From Thalassotalea fonticola (GTDB lineage: Bacteria; Pseudomonadota; Gammaproteobacteria; Enterobacterales; Alteromonadaceae): a stretch of 64,000 bases of DNA. This document shows positions 1-10,150 of the stretch, one piece after another. The position numbers were made by a program, and so were the translations under genes. How positions within the stretch are numbered: the stretch's first letter is position 1; each line of letters opens with the position of its first letter. Under the pieces are notes generated by a model. It was not told where the DNA came from, did no database searches, and was given only the letters and a program-made list of their open reading frames with translations. Where the stretch lies: NCBI RefSeq assembly GCF_032911225.1, contig NZ_CP136600.1, positions 1,364,001 through 1,428,000 on the forward strand, in the 5' to 3' direction.

Positions 1-1
1 G

Positions 2-1219
2 AACCAAAGTGAAAAAACACTTCAGCTAATTATAACGCCAAATAATAGTGAGCCAGCGCCTACGGTTAATATAGAACTGGTAGAACACTTTAATACCATA
101 TCAGGTGATGTCACCACCCTTAGTGCGCGCTTAACCAGTAATGTTGAATTAGAGTCAGTTTTATGGGATGTAAATTCTTTAAATGTTAACGATGAATCTA
201 TCGAAAACATCACCCAAGGCAATGTCACCGAATCAATAATTACCTTTACTGCCCCGCCAGTAAACCAATTGACTGAATTTCCTGTCAAAGTTAGTGCAGT
301 TACCGCTCAAGATGGTACATTTATGGCCGATAGTGTTGTTTCTATCGCTGTTGATAGCACGTATACACTAAGGGTGACTTTACCCGAAACAGTAACGGTA
401 GACGAGAGTACAAGTACGAGCATTACGCCAATAATTGAAAGCTCACATGCAGTTGACTCTTACCAGTGGCGCTGGTTATCAGAGCAAACACTAACATTAT
501 TAACACCAAATAATAAAGTACTGAGTATATCAGCACCTTCGGTAGACTCAGATATTCAAGGGCAACTTGAGCTAACAGTAATAATGGGAAATCTAAGCCA
601 AACCGTTACCACTGAACTCACCATAGAAAACCAAGAGACTGCAAGTGATGTTATTGTAACGGCTTCCAAGCTAATTGCGGTAAAAGGCCAAGCAATTACA
701 CTTAATGTGATTACAGAAAATTTCGAACAAATTAAACAATGGTCTTGGCAAGTATCAAATGTGCAAGGTAGCAACATCAGTGAAAGCAATAAACACTTTG
801 AAATAACCGCTCCCGATGTTACCGGCCAACAAACCATGACGATTACTTATCACGCCACATTAATTGATGGCAGTGAAGTTATGAAAATAGCAAACATAAC
901 GGTATTATCAGAATCTATTGCCAGAAGCTCTTTTAATTTTGATGCGGGCGATATTCCTATAATTTACAACAATATTGAGAAAACCTACGCTTTCAGCTTT
1001 ACTGATCAGCACGGCTTAGTAGATGCATTATCGATTGACCAAAGCTTAACATTCAGCACCTTCGAAAAAGTTGAATTAACACGCGATGGGGCTCAAATGA
1101 ACCTAGTATTAAAAACGAGTACGATAACCGCTGACTATATTGACTTTATGTCACTCAATATTGTTTATGGGGATTATGTGCAACAATATCCTATTCAATT
1201 AAAAATGCGAGTTAATTAA
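2..1219 (+). CDS. C-terminal part of a large Ig-like repeat protein (5' truncated)
   Basis: The reading frame is open from the left edge of the window to a TAA at 1217-1219, so this is the C-terminal ~405 residues of a longer protein. An internal TTG near 269 is not needed as a start. The visible part consists of repeated ~90-residue beta-rich segments of Ig/PKD-like character, rich in Thr, Ser, Val and Asn, with the W-x-W/W-x-V pattern typical of such repeats (for example YQWRWLS and WSWQVS). There is no catalytic motif and no membrane anchor at the C-terminus. It is probably a secreted or surface structural or adhesin-like protein. A hairpin follows it before the convergent TetR gene. The family is not recognised beyond the fold type. 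Confidence 0.7.
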   Translation, partial: NQSEKTLQLIITPNNSEPAPTVNIELVEHFNTISGDVTTLSARLTSNVELESVLWDVNSLNVNDESIENITQGNVTESIITFTAPPVNQLTEFPVKVSAVTAQDGTFMADSVVSIAVDSTYTLRVTLPETVTVDESTSTSITPIIESSHAVDSYQWRWLSEQTLTLLTPNNKVLSISAPSVDSDIQGQLELTVIMGNLSQTVTTELTIENQETASDVIVTASKLIAVKGQAITLNVITENFEQIKQWSWQVSNVQGSNISESNKHFEITAPDVTGQQTMTITYHATLIDGSEVMKIANITVLSESIARSSFNFDAGDIPIIYNNIEKTYAFSFTDQHGLVDALSIDQSLTFSTFEKVELTRDGAQMNLVLKTSTITADYIDFMSLNIVYGDYVQQYPIQLKMRVN

Positions 1220-1251
1220 AAGCCATAAGTTGAAAGAAGGCTAAGTACTAG

Positions 1252-1281
1252 AAGCGCTGTTTGATAATAAACAACGCTTTA
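1252..1281. terminator. Hairpin between convergent genes
   Basis: Inverted repeat AAGCG(C)TGTTT / AAACA(A)CGCTT with a 6-nt loop and short T-rich flanks, placed between the 3' ends of the Ig-repeat gene and the TetR gene. It could act in both directions. The T-run is weak. Confidence 0.4.
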
Positions 1282-1309
1282 GCTAACAAATTGTTGCCTG
1301 CGAATGCTG

Positions 1310-1906
1310 TTAACTCTGATAATTACCAAGGAACATCGTCACGGCTGAGCTAATAATATCCTGTTGCTGTGATTTATCAGGAAATGGTTGGCCTTGTACT
1401 ACTTGTGGCCAAAAACAAAAACCTTTAAGTAAAGCAAAGAACTGAGTAGTCGCAAACTCGGCATCATCCACTTTTAATACGCCATCAGCATTTGCGGCAC
1501 TAATCCAGCCAGATAAATTACCATCACGTTTTTCAACTTCTGCTAGTGCTTGATTAATACGGTGGGGAGAGTGCATAGCCTCGGCCATTATGACTTTAGC
1601 CAAATCAATAAACGCCGGATCAGACAATAAACGAAGTTCTTGTTCAGCAATGTCAGTTAACTGCAACGCTAAACTCTTATCTGCCTGATAATGAATAGAG
1701 ACTGCAGTGGTGAATAATGCCAACATTTGTTTAATAATCGCATCAAATAATAAATTTTTACTCGCAAAATGATTATAAACAGTACGCTTGGAAACCCCTG
1801 CGCTATGGGCAATTTGATCCATACTCGTGGTTTCAAAACCCTTGTTTTTAAATTCACTGATAGCTGCAGCGATTATTGCTTGATTTTTTTCGTTACTTCT
1901 AGCCAT
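1310..1906 (-). CDS. TetR/AcrR-family transcriptional repressor
   Basis: 198 residues. The N-terminal ~60 residues form a TetR-type helix-turn-helix domain (AIIAAAISEFKNKGF, then TSMDQIAHSAGVSKRTVYNHF). The C-terminal half is the ligand/dimerisation domain and resembles the AefR-like type (FFALLKGFCFWPQ). The frame is open 23 codons further upstream, but the start at 1906 is preferred: AGGA lies about 9 nt before this ATG, the TetR domain begins directly after it, and the longer form would run towards the palindrome at 1987-2002. It is divergent from the metallo-beta-lactamase-fold gene at 2025, which it probably represses together with itself. The ligand is unknown. Confidence 0.9.
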   Translation of the reverse strand: MARSNEKNQAIIAAAISEFKNKGFETTSMDQIAHSAGVSKRTVYNHFASKNLLFDAIIKQMLALFTTAVSIHYQADKSLALQLTDIAEQELRLLSDPAFIDLAKVIMAEAMHSPHRINQALAEVEKRDGNLSGWISAANADGVLKVDDAEFATTQFFALLKGFCFWPQVVQGQPFPDKSQQQDIISSAVTMFLGNYQS

Positions 1907-1986
1907 TAGTTGTCCTGTTATACCAATGATTTTTCCAGAATGGTTCAATATTACACTGAGTGGTTTACTTTTCAATGCATTTTAAT

Positions 1987-2002
1987 TACACTGCACAGTG
2001 TA
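1987..2002. promoter_or_regulatory. Candidate TetR operator (palindrome)
   Basis: Perfect inverted repeat TACACTG-CA-CAGTGTA in the 118-bp region between the divergent TetR (start 1906) and MBL-fold (start 2025) genes. Size and symmetry fit a TetR-family operator controlling both genes. Confidence 0.6.
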
Positions 2003-2024
2003 GTTTACATTTTAAGTACCTTAT

Positions 2025-3110
2025 ATGATAAAAAACCTTTTCTTAATTATTGTTATTCTAGGAGCAATCATGACTTCATGCGCCATAGTACAACCAAATA
2101 GTAACCATGGAACTATAGAAAATTCACCGCAATTTAACGACGGTAAGTTTCAAAATAGCAAAGCTTTAGACACCATGTCGCTAAAGAAAATTCCTGAATA
2201 CATCAAGCGCTACTTAAGCGAAAAACGCAAAGACGTAGCACCAATAAAGCCTATACCTGTACAGAGAATTAGTACTGAAGCATTAAAAAGCTTGCCCGCA
2301 GACAGTATCACCCTATTTCGTTTGGGGCATTCAAGCTTTTTACTTAAAGCCGAGAATGCCTTTTGGTTGATAGATCCTGTTTTTTCTGACAGGGCGTCAC
2401 CATTTAGTTTTATCGGACCTAAACGGTTTCATCAACCACCGATCAGTATTGAAGAACTCCCAGAAATTAGAGGAGTTATTATTTCACACAACCATTATGA
2501 TCATTTAGATAAATCAGCAATTAAGGCGATGGCTAAAAAAGTTGCAACTTTTATTGTTCCATTAGGCATAGCCGCTGACTTGGAAGCTTGGGGAATTGAT
2601 AGTAACAAAATTATTGAACTTGATTGGTGGCAGTCTTCTACAATTGCAGGGCTAGAGCTAACGATGACGCCAGCGCAACATTTTTCCGGCAGGGGGCTAA
2701 CGGATAGTAATAAAACACTTTGGGGATCGTGGGTGATAAAAAGCAGCAAACAATCTGTTTTTTACAGTGGCGACAGCGGTTATTTTGATGGCTTTAAGCG
2801 CATAGGTGAAAAGTACGGGCCATTTGATTTGACCATTATTGAAACTGGGGCGTATGATAAAGATTGGCCAGATGTACATATGACCCCAGAGCAAAGTTTA
2901 CAAGCCCATATTGATGTAAAAGGTAAAAGAATGCTACCCGCTCATAACGGTACCTTCGATCTAGCCTTTCACCCTTGGTATGAACCGTTAGAGCGGATCA
3001 CTCATTTAGGCAAAAGTGCGAGTATTGATATTATTACACCAATTGTTGGCGAACCTGTAGCAATTGCAGCCAATATAAGTTTTCTGCCGTGGTGGCAAGG
3101 GTTGAACTAA
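2025..3110 (+). CDS. MBL-fold metallo-hydrolase lipoprotein (NAPE-PLD/UlaG-like)
   Basis: 361 residues. The metallo-beta-lactamase fold is shown by GHSSFLL and the metal-binding motif SHNHYDHLD (H-x-H-x-D-H), followed by PAQHFSGR, YSGDSGY, and a late histidine in LPAHNGTF. This set of motifs is that of the NAPE-phospholipase D / UlaG-like branch. The N-terminus is a short hydrophobic signal with lipobox-like IMTSC, so the protein should be a periplasmic lipoprotein. Start choice: 2025 gives the lipoprotein signal but a poor ribosome site, while the ATG at 2070 has AGGAG at ideal spacing but would delete the signal. I prefer 2025. It is divergent from the TetR gene. The substrate is unknown, possibly a phosphodiester or lactone. 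Confidence 0.82.
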   Translation: MIKNLFLIIVILGAIMTSCAIVQPNSNHGTIENSPQFNDGKFQNSKALDTMSLKKIPEYIKRYLSEKRKDVAPIKPIPVQRISTEALKSLPADSITLFRLGHSSFLLKAENAFWLIDPVFSDRASPFSFIGPKRFHQPPISIEELPEIRGVIISHNHYDHLDKSAIKAMAKKVATFIVPLGIAADLEAWGIDSNKIIELDWWQSSTIAGLELTMTPAQHFSGRGLTDSNKTLWGSWVIKSSKQSVFYSGDSGYFDGFKRIGEKYGPFDLTIIETGAYDKDWPDVHMTPEQSLQAHIDVKGKRMLPAHNGTFDLAFHPWYEPLERITHLGKSASIDIITPIVGEPVAIAANISFLPWWQGLN

Positions 3111-3203
3111 AGCAGAGTGATTGTTTTAAATGATTTAAAAACGTTCAAAACTGCGTGTTTTTGTATAAAGAAAATTGAACTGCCCTACTGGTTAGATCCG
3201 TAG

Positions 3204-3262
3204 CTAATACCAATTTTCATAAGTATGTAGTCAAATCAAGTCTTAAAACCAATGGTATAATA
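3204..3262 (+). repeat. Dispersed palindromic repeat, copy 1
   Basis: About 59 bp with inverted ends (TAATACC...GGTATAATA). It aligns closely with the reverse complement of 55778-55838, sharing CATAAGTAT(A/G)TAGTCAA and AATGGTAT. Both copies are intergenic. It looks like a REP/MITE-type element. Confidence 0.6.
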
Positions 3263-3277
3263 CGAAAAGCAGTAGTT

Positions 3278-3377
3278 TGACTCCGACATGACTCCATGGA
3301 TAGCTGAGATAAAGCGACGCACTAGTGCATGGATGCACTTAGGTAGAAAAATGCAGGAATAATTGTCGAGGGAGTCA
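3278..3377. repeat. Imperfect ~100-bp palindromic segment
   Basis: Bounded by the inverted pair TGACTCC / GGAGTCA, with an inner CATGGAT ... GCATGGATGC stretch. It lies directly beside repeat copy 1 and could be part of the same element or a decayed small mobile repeat. It has no coding potential worth calling. Confidence 0.35.
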
Positions 3378-3646
3378 GAAACAGAGTCGATACCATTCCT
3401 GCGTAGAAAGCAAGCAGCCCTACCCTCGATTAGTTTTTTGTAACAATTCATTACTCGATTTCTATAGTTAATTTCACTAACATCATTAAAACCAACTACC
3501 CACCTACTTTACCCTATTATTGACACAACATGCCTCGACTCTTTTCTAGTTGACAATACTTTTTATTCAGTTGTAACAAGGACATAAATACTATAAGTTA
3601 AAATTGAAAATTGAAAATTGAAAATTAAATTTAACAAGGAATTAAA

Positions 3647-4015
3647 ATGAAATTTAAAATAAAACAAATATTACTCCCCTTATTTTTAGTCACTTTAGCC
3701 GGCTGCAGCTCTACTAACTCTGATGAACAAGCTTCTACGGAACAAGCAACTGACATTGTTGCTGCCAATCAACTTGAAAAAAATAATGGAAATGCTCCTG
3801 CTAGTAGTGAAGGACAAAATCTCGCTAATAACACTGAAGGCGCTACAACCAAAAATAAATTGGGCTATAAATGCGAAAATATTGTATTAACAGGTACTCG
3901 CATTAAAAAAAGAATTTGCACTACCGCAGCTCAACGTAAAGCGTCTAAAGAAAAAGCTCAGGACTTTCACCGTCATATGAAAATACCTGACAGTATTGGC
4001 CCTAAGGCACAATAA
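3647..4015 (+). CDS. Small lipoprotein, unknown function
   Basis: 122 residues. Signal peptide with lipobox TLAGCSS, so a lipoprotein with Cys near residue 20. A low-complexity Glu/Asn/Ala-rich spacer (about 25-70) leads to a conserved-looking C-terminal part with two cysteines (KCENIVLTGTRIKKRICTT) and a basic helix. AAGGA lies well placed before the ATG. It is monocistronic, with a terminator at 4051-4081. The function is not recognised; the spaced Cys pair around a TGTRI core may form a disulfide. Confidence 0.75.
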   Translation: MKFKIKQILLPLFLVTLAGCSSTNSDEQASTEQATDIVAANQLEKNNGNAPASSEGQNLANNTEGATTKNKLGYKCENIVLTGTRIKKRICTTAAQRKASKEKAQDFHRHMKIPDSIGPKAQ

Positions 4016-4050
4016 TTGGCTTAATTCGTACAGTAGCATCATTTTTAACA

Positions 4051-4081
4051 AAGCCTCAGCAGAAATGTTGAGGTTTTTTAT
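4051..4081 (+). terminator. Rho-independent terminator
   Basis: Hairpin CCTCA...TGAGG (4054-4073) followed by TTTTTTA, directly after the small lipoprotein gene. Confidence 0.75.
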
Positions 4082-4257
4082 TTAGAGAAATCTAGTTAGC
4101 TCGCTATTCTGTTTATTCGGACCGGTTCATCAATATTCTCAATACCAATTGCAAAATTCATTCTCACCAAAAAATGTTTAAACTTTAATCTTACAAACTT
4201 TAAAAAATTGAGAAAAGCGTATATCTTTTAAGGTATTAGATTCATAGGGATTGTTCA

Positions 4258-7200
4258 ATGCTTGCAAAATTCAATATTGGCGCAAAAATGGCGCTAGTTT
4301 TCTCCTCTATTTTCCTCATTATGTTATTCAGTGTTGGCTTATCAATTAAAGATCTGCAAATGAGTAATGCAGATTTTAAATCCTATCGTGATTTTGCCCG
4401 AAAAAGTGTGTTGTCAGGACGAGTACAAGCGAATATGTTGATGGCATCAAGAGCTGCCGGTAGTTTCCTCAAAACTCGTGACGAAGAATATTTCGATATT
4501 TTTCAAAATCGTATTGCACAAGCCAAGCGCTTTGCAGTTGAACAGCAAGACGCTTTAAACGATGATACCCGTAAAGCACTTAGTATCGATTTAGTAAACA
4601 GTATTGACCAATATCGCAACGTATCGCTGCAAGTATTTAAACTTCTGCGTCAACGAGACATCATTTTAACTCAGCGCTTAGATCCACAAGGGATCAAAAT
4701 GCGTAAAAATATTGAATCAATTATGATTTCTGCTTTTGCAGATCAAGATGCAACCGCATCGTATCATGCAGGTAAAGCGTTAGAAGGTGTATTGCTTGGC
4801 CGCCTTTACGTATTAAAGTTCTTAGACAAAAATAGAAAAGCTAACGTTGATCGCGTCCGAAGCGAATTAGGCAAAGGCTTTGAAGACACACTGCAAGATA
4901 TCATAGACAATATCGAAAACCCCGATCGTAAATTATTGCTAGCTGAATTTATTGATGCTCGCCTTTTTTACCTTGAGTCTTTTGAGCAAATGGTAGAAAC
5001 AATTTATTCTCGTAACGATTTAATAGCACAAGAGATGTTACCTCACGATCAAAAAATTGCCGAACTATCTGAGAAAATAAAGCTTTCACTTAAAAAAGAT
5101 CAAGACACACTGGGCCCACAAGTTCAAAAACGCAATGATGAAAGTGTTGTTACTGTTATTGCTACTTCGGCTATTGTATTAATACTTACTATTATTATGG
5201 GCTGGATGATTATTCGTGCTATCACTAAACCGCTCAAGGGATTAGTTAAGGTAGTTGAAAATGTTCAGAAAACTGGTGACTTATCATTACGTTTTGAAAA
5301 TAATGCCAAAGACGAAGTCGGCTTAATTTCAGACGCTTTTAATAGGTTTCTAACAAGTTTAGATGTTAAAGCTGAAATAGCTAAAAACGTTGCTCGCGGT
5401 AATTTATCAACCAAGGTTTCATTGTTATCAGCTAAAGATTCTTTAGGCCAATCTTTTCAAATGATGCTCAAAAGCTTATTAACTAAAGAGAAAGCGCTAA
5501 AACAAATTAGCTTGGGCGTTGTAGATATTAATATAGAAGCAGAATCAGATGAAGATGAATTAGCGCTTATGCTTAACAGAATGATTTCAGATATGAGAAT
5601 CATTGCTGAAAAAGCCGATATTATTGCCAGTGGTAATTACAATGTTGAGATTGAACCTCGTTCAAACAAAGATACGCTTATGCAAAGTTTGGCAAGGATG
5701 ACTACAACCTTGCAAGAAAATTTTGAGAAATCAAAGCTGGAACATTGGTTAAAAACAGGCCAAAGTATTGTTAATGATGAGGCCCGGGGTAACCAGTCAG
5801 AAGAGCAGATAGCCAATAGTGTTATTACCGCGCTTTGTCAGCATATGAATATGCGAGGTGGTGTTTATTACAGCCATAACACTGCAGAGGAAACACTTGA
5901 GTTTTTAACCGGGTATGCGTTAAATAAAGTACCAGACGAGTATAAATCTATTAGCAAAAATCAAGGGCTTGCCGGACAAGTACTTGCTGATCGCCAGACA
6001 TTAGTCATTAATGAATTGCCAGAGCATTATTTTAACATTAGCTCATTAACAGGTAATACTGACGCCAAACATTTAATTCTTTTTCCTTTTATCTACGACA
6101 ATGAACTACTCGCCGTTATTGAACTTGTTTCATTAACACCAATTACCAACCAACATAAACAGCTATTAGGCACCGTAGAAGAAAATATTGCTATTGCGAT
6201 ATTAAGTGCTCGCCATCGCAGTAACACAGAAAACTTACTGGTTAAAACTCAATTGCAGGCAGAAGATCTTGAAAACCAAAAGCAAGTCATAGAGTCAACA
6301 AAAGACAAGTTAGAGCATGCAATGCTCTTAGCTGAGCAGGCCAGCGCCTCAAAAAGTGATTTTCTAGCCAATATGTCGCATGAAATACGTACCCCAATGA
6401 ATGCCATTATAGGTATGTCGCAATTAGCATTAAAAACCGACCTTGATAACAAGCAAAGAAACTATATTGAGAAAGTACATCGTTCATCAGAGACTCTACT
6501 TGGCATTATTAATGACATCCTCGATTTCTCTAAAATAGAAGCGGGCAAACTTGATATGGAACAAATCGAGTTCAGCCTTGAAGATGTGTTTGACAATCTT
6601 GCAAATTTAGTTGGTTTTAACGCCGAAGATAGAGGTTTAGAACTTATATTTGATATTCCAAGTAATATTCCAACCGCATTAATAGGCGATCCATTAAGGC
6701 TTGGACAAGTGTTGGTAAACATTGGTAATAATGCGGTTAAATTTACCGAAGAAGGTGAAGTTCTCATTAGTGTAAGAATTATTGATGAAGACGAACATAG
6801 CGTTAAATTACGCTTTAATGTAAGTGATACTGGCGTTGGTATAAACGCACAACAACAGAAAAAACTGTTCCAATCATTTTCACAAGCTGACACATCTACT
6901 ACCAGAAAGTTTGGTGGCACAGGTCTTGGTTTAGCCATTAGTAAAAACTTAACCGAACTAATGCAAGGTGAGATAGGTGTTGAGTCTGTTGAAGGCCAAG
7001 GCAGTACTTTCCATTTCACCGCTTTATTTGAAAAACAACAGGTTCAACAAAAACAGAAAATAGATAAAGCGCTCAAATTAGAACAGCTTAACGTTCTGGT
7101 TGTAGATGATAACAGCTCGGCTCGAGAAATTTTGTCTTCAATGTTAGAAAGTTTAGGTTTCATCGTTACCAGTGTTAACAGCGGCGCCAAAGCGCTATCA

Positions 7201-8553
7201 ACAATAGTTGAGTCAAATGAGGTCGATCCTTATAAGTTAATCATTATGGACTGGAAAATGCCTGGAATGGATGGTGTTGCAACTATACAGGCTATTCAGC
7301 AGCATCAAAGCATTACCAAACAACCTAAAATAATTATGGCAACTTCATATGGCAAAGAGGAAGCGATGCTAGCGGCTAATAAAGCTAATATCGACAATGT
7401 ACTTGCAAAACCGGTGACCGCTTCAAGTTTATATGAAGCCATTATGCTCTCACTTGGGCACGAGATCATAAAAAGATCTCACCAAACCAGAGCAGACGTA
7501 ACTAATGAGGTGCTAGAACACTTAAATGGAGCCCATCTGCTTCTAGTTGAAGACAATGAAATAAACCAAGAATTGGCCGTTGAAATACTCACCACTAACG
7601 GCATGACAGTAGTGATAGCCAATAATGGTCAAGAGGCGATCGACATTTTACAAAACCAAATATTTGACGGTGTATTAATGGATTGTCAAATGCCCGTACT
7701 TGATGGCTACCAAGCCACTCGAATGCTTCGAGAGCAGTCAAAGTTTAAAGACTTACCTATATTAGCCATGACAGCCAACGCGATGTCTGGCGATAAAGAA
7801 AAAGTAATTGCCGCGGGTATGAATGATCATATTTCAAAACCTGTCAACATACGCGATATGTTTACTACCATGGCGAAATGGATCTTCCCGAAAAATTCAA
7901 TACCGCAAGGAGAAACAATTCTTGCCAGCTCTGATGTCATTGAAATTGAACCGCAATTAATTCCTGATGTTTTATTTGGTATCAACACTCAGCAAGGCTT
8001 GGCTATTACCCAGGGCAATAGCAAGCTTTATCACAAGCTTTTAGTCAAATTTAGAAACGCGAATCTAGACTTTAAAGAGCGATTTACTCAAGCTGCTTTT
8101 ACCGAACAAAATAATGATGAAGAAGCGACTCGTTATGCCCATACATTAAAAGGCGTTGCAGGTAATATTGGCGCTGAAGATGTGCAAGCTGCTGCAGAAA
8201 CATTAGAGGCTGCTTGTGTAAATAACGACAGCGAAGCAACAATAAAAGAGCACTTTGAGCAATTAATGACTCACCTTTTACCTGTGTTAAAAGACCTTGA
8301 ACAACTTTCATCAATCATGTCAGCCGATACTAGCATTAAAGTGAATATTGCTGCAGAACAATTAGTTCAACATTTTGATGAATTAGCTGATTTACTAGCC
8401 AATTTTGACACTCAAGCTCAAGATTTGATAAACAAATTACAAACATTTCAGCTAGATAGCCTGATTAATGAACAGCTGAATTTAATTGCAGAATCAGTTA
8501 CGGATTATGACTTTGAACAAGCGCAAAACTTACTTAAAGCAATCATGAAATAA
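4258..8553 (+). CDS. Hybrid sensor histidine kinase with two receivers and HPt
   Basis: 1431 residues. Order: TM1 (about 10-28); a long helical periplasmic sensor (about 30-295) resembling the HBM bimodular helical domain; TM2 (about 296-320); HAMP and HAMP-like linker (about 320-480); GAF domain (about 510-655); coiled coil; HisKA with phospho-acceptor His708 in SHEIRTPMN; HATPase_c with [10 protein letters not shown]; receiver 1 with Asp998 ([10 protein letters not shown]); receiver 2 with Asp1142 ([10 protein letters not shown]); HPt with His1295 ([13 protein letters not shown]). All phosphorelay residues are present, so the relay should be complete inside one protein. No response regulator gene lies beside it, so its output is encoded elsewhere. 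HBM sensors in other proteins bind small organic acids; the ligand here is unknown. Confidence 0.93.
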   Translation: MLAKFNIGAKMALVFSSIFLIMLFSVGLSIKDLQMSNADFKSYRDFARKSVLSGRVQANMLMASRAAGSFLKTRDEEYFDIFQNRIAQAKRFAVEQQDALNDDTRKALSIDLVNSIDQYRNVSLQVFKLLRQRDIILTQRLDPQGIKMRKNIESIMISAFADQDATASYHAGKALEGVLLGRLYVLKFLDKNRKANVDRVRSELGKGFEDTLQDIIDNIENPDRKLLLAEFIDARLFYLESFEQMVETIYSRNDLIAQEMLPHDQKIAELSEKIKLSLKKDQDTLGPQVQKRNDESVVTVIATSAIVLILTIIMGWMIIRAITKPLKGLVKVVENVQKTGDLSLRFENNAKDEVGLISDAFNRFLTSLDVKAEIAKNVARGNLSTKVSLLSAKDSLGQSFQMMLKSLLTKEKALKQISLGVVDINIEAESDEDELALMLNRMISDMRIIAEKADIIASGNYNVEIEPRSNKDTLMQSLARMTTTLQENFEKSKLEHWLKTGQSIVNDEARGNQSEEQIANSVITALCQHMNMRGGVYYSHNTAEETLEFLTGYALNKVPDEYKSISKNQGLAGQVLADRQTLVINELPEHYFNISSLTGNTDAKHLILFPFIYDNELLAVIELVSLTPITNQHKQLLGTVEENIAIAILSARHRSNTENLLVKTQLQAEDLENQKQVIESTKDKLEHAMLLAEQASASKSDFLANMSHEIRTPMNAIIGMSQLALKTDLDNKQRNYIEKVHRSSETLLGIINDILDFSKIEAGKLDMEQIEFSLEDVFDNLANLVGFNAEDRGLELIFDIPSNIPTALIGDPLRLGQVLVNIGNNAVKFTEEGEVLISVRIIDEDEHSVKLRFNVSDTGVGINAQQQKKLFQSFSQADTSTTRKFGGTGLGLAISKNLTELMQGEIGVESVEGQGSTFHFTALFEKQQVQQKQKIDKALKLEQLNVLVVDDNSSAREILSSMLESLGFIVTSVNSGAKALSTIVESNEVDPYKLIIMDWKMPGMDGVATIQAIQQHQSITKQPKIIMATSYGKEEAMLAANKANIDNVLAKPVTASSLYEAIMLSLGHEIIKRSHQTRADVTNEVLEHLNGAHLLLVEDNEINQELAVEILTTNGMTVVIANNGQEAIDILQNQIFDGVLMDCQMPVLDGYQATRMLREQSKFKDLPILAMTANAMSGDKEKVIAAGMNDHISKPVNIRDMFTTMAKWIFPKNSIPQGETILASSDVIEIEPQLIPDVLFGINTQQGLAITQGNSKLYHKLLVKFRNANLDFKERFTQAAFTEQNNDEEATRYAHTLKGVAGNIGAEDVQAAAETLEAACVNNDSEATIKEHFEQLMTHLLPVLKDLEQLSSIMSADTSIKVNIAAEQLVQHFDELADLLANFDTQAQDLINKLQTFQLDSLINEQLNLIAESVTDYDFEQAQNLLKAIMK

Positions 8554-8560
8554 ACAACGC

Positions 8561-9064
8561 TCAGTTAAGAAAGACTTCGTGATTTCCTGCCATTTTAAGT
8601 TCAGGGTGCTTTGTAACTACTCTTTTAAGCTGAGGCTCTTGCCGTGAACTAAGCTCGACTAATAATACATAACGACCTGATGCTATTTCGCTTTTGATCA
8701 TTTCAGGATCCACGGTATTGTTGGTATTAACGAATAAGTTGTGGGCTTGGTTAGTAAAAAAAGTAAAAAATAAAACGACAACGGCTAATGAAAACCAAAC
8801 AAGGCTAAACAGAATAAAGCCATAAAAATAAGAAACTATGGTGATCAATACGGCAATAAATGCCGAAAGATAAAGGTTATAATTACCTAACAGTAATGAC
8901 TTAAATATTTCATCGGTGATTGGCATAAATGTATCAAGGTGCTGGGTACCTTGAGTTTTTGAAATAAGATGGATCTGGGGCTTTGAAAACCCATTGTTTT
9001 CTAGTTCTGAAGATATAAGCTTCAAATCACCTATATCGTCGCAAAGATAAAAATGCCTCTGCAT
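8561..9064 (-). CDS. Two-TM membrane protein, unknown function
   Basis: 167 residues. A soluble N-terminal part of ~70 residues (beginning MQRHFYLCDD, with an alternating beta/alpha pattern), two adjacent transmembrane helices (about 78-98 and 100-122), and a C-terminal soluble part containing GRYVLLVELSS. The shape is like the small membrane proteins with a split soluble domain that are often labelled general-stress or DUF1269-like, but I do not recognise a specific family. It is convergent with the histidine kinase, 7 bp between stop codons, with no clear terminator between them. Confidence 0.7.
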   Translation of the reverse strand: MQRHFYLCDDIGDLKLISSELENNGFSKPQIHLISKTQGTQHLDTFMPITDEIFKSLLLGNYNLYLSAFIAVLITIVSYFYGFILFSLVWFSLAVVVLFFTFFTNQAHNLFVNTNNTVDPEMIKSEIASGRYVLLVELSSRQEPQLKRVVTKHPELKMAGNHEVFLN

Positions 9065-9242
9065 AAAATCCCTCTAAAATTGTACATTCGTTCCTTAATT
9101 AAAATTATGGCTTATTAATGTGAAAGATCAAATTAAGAGGTAAATTTATTTATTATCGACGCCATCGTTCGGGATGAAAGTAACTCCATTTGCAACAGAG
9201 TTTAAACCATCTATGTCATTCTAAGTTAACTCATTCATCAAG

Positions 9243-9274
9243 CAAAAAAAATGAGACACCACAGTGTCTCATTT
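9243..9274 (-). terminator. Strong rho-independent terminator of the CsrB-like RNA
   Basis: On the minus strand, AATGAGACAC / GTGTCTCATT with a 4-nt loop followed by about seven T residues. No protein gene ends here, which supports an RNA gene upstream. Confidence 0.85.
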
Positions 9275-9550
9275 AAAAATAACTTTAAGCTTCCGGCTTG
9301 AGTTGGGTCCTTAATAATCCATTTATCACCGCCCCACGCGATTTAAAATCCATTTTTCCCTTTGCTTCCTGCATTCATCCTGAAATACTCAATCCCGCGA
9401 GCTTTAAGCTATGTCACAATTAAAGTCCAATTTAATTGATGAAACAATATCCATATTGTATAGCGAGCTGTCCATAACGTTATTACCCTCTATGGTAATA
9501 ACAAAAATGATTGCATCCTTGCCGGTTCGTCCTAAACCCTATGTCTCCTG
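9243..9550 (-). ncRNA. csrB: CsrB/RsmZ-type CsrA-sequestering sRNA
   Basis: Read on the minus strand, this ~308-nt stretch holds about 14 GGA motifs (mostly AGGA or TGGA). Many sit in the loops of short perfect hairpins: GCA-AGGA-TGC, CAATA-TGGA-TATTG, AATTAAA-TTGGAC-TTTAATT, TTC-AGGA-TGAA, AAAA-TGGA-TTTT and AGC-CGGA-AGCT. This is the hallmark of CsrB/CsrC/RsmZ RNAs, which titrate the translational regulator CsrA. A sigma70-type promoter TTGAAA-17 nt-TATACA lies at 9585-9557, and the RNA ends in an ~11-bp hairpin followed by a T-run (minus strand 9274-9243). There is no open reading frame. The start is inferred from the promoter. The assignment comes from the pattern, not from an Rfam search. 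Confidence 0.8.
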
Positions 9551-9556
9551 ACAATA

Positions 9557-9585
9557 TGTATATTAACAAACCAGTTACATTTCAA
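9557..9585 (-). promoter_or_regulatory. Sigma70-type promoter of the CsrB-like RNA
   Basis: TTGAAA (-35) and TATACA (-10) separated by 17 nt on the minus strand, placing transcription start near 9550, just before the first AGGA motif. Confidence 0.55.
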
Positions 9586-10150
9586 AACCTGTAAACTAAA
9601 AATAATTAACCACAATTATAATGAATTATATCGAACATCTCTGAAGGCCCTTGTTTATATGGGCTGGTGACTTTTTGTAAGAAATAGAAGAGAAAACTAA
9701 TAGGATTATCCCACAACGCTGTGAGATATGTCGCACATACCTAGAGGAAAATGACCATAATCAAAACTACTGTTATTTGTGGTAAATCTACTTCGATTTT
9801 GGAATTTACGGAACGCTCTGGAGTTTTTCAGAATAAAGAAAGTGTTTTATTCATATGAACGAACTGAATCACGAGCATTGGTTATGACCGCTGATGCGAC
9901 AAAACAGTCAGATATTCAAGCCTAATAATGATAAAGCTAAGTTCAGGTTATCGCTTTCAACCTGACACTATTGTTCTTCAATATAAGTTGCTAACTTGCA
10001 ATTTATGCGGATCTTTATTTGTTGTAAATAGTATATGAATCATGTAGGAAATCTTAATGTATTATGGCTCATATACGATCTGACATTTACTATGTCCAGC
10101 ATTAGGATAAGTTTACGCATGGAGCCTTATTTCATGACACTACAAGTGAA
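9586..10150. other. Gene-free stretch, about 565 bp
   Basis: Only very short frames are present (for example a 35-codon frame from 9750 with a poorly spaced AGAGG). I see no convincing gene, no repeat and no element. It separates the CsrB-like RNA from the end of the secreted-protein operon and may hold upstream control sites for the RNA. Confidence 0.4.

Larger units (their letters stand above)
3111..3646. other. Gene-free stretch, 536 bp, with repeat sequence
   Basis: No convincing gene. It holds a copy of a dispersed palindromic repeat (3204-3262), a further imperfect palindromic segment bounded by TGACTCC at 3278-3284 and GGAGTCA at 3371-3377, and a short TTGAAAA tandem repeat (about 3603-3626) directly before the lipoprotein gene. 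Confidence 0.5.

Noticed and set aside
3236..3451. A 71-codon minus-strand frame
   Set aside because: It overlaps the palindromic repeat segment and has no ribosome site or family resemblance.
6462..7019. A 185-codon open frame on the minus strand
   Set aside because: Antisense shadow inside the HisKA/HATPase part of the histidine kinase.
4258..9550. The hybrid kinase as BarA, the usual activator of CsrB
   Set aside because: Its HBM-like sensor, GAF domain and two receivers differ from BarA, and no UvrY-like regulator is nearby. Proximity alone is not evidence.
9570..9600. A GacA/UvrY-type upstream box for the CsrB-like RNA
   Set aside because: GTTACA and TGTAAAC occur close together, but in the reverse order to the TGTAAG-N6-CTTACA consensus, so I do not call it.
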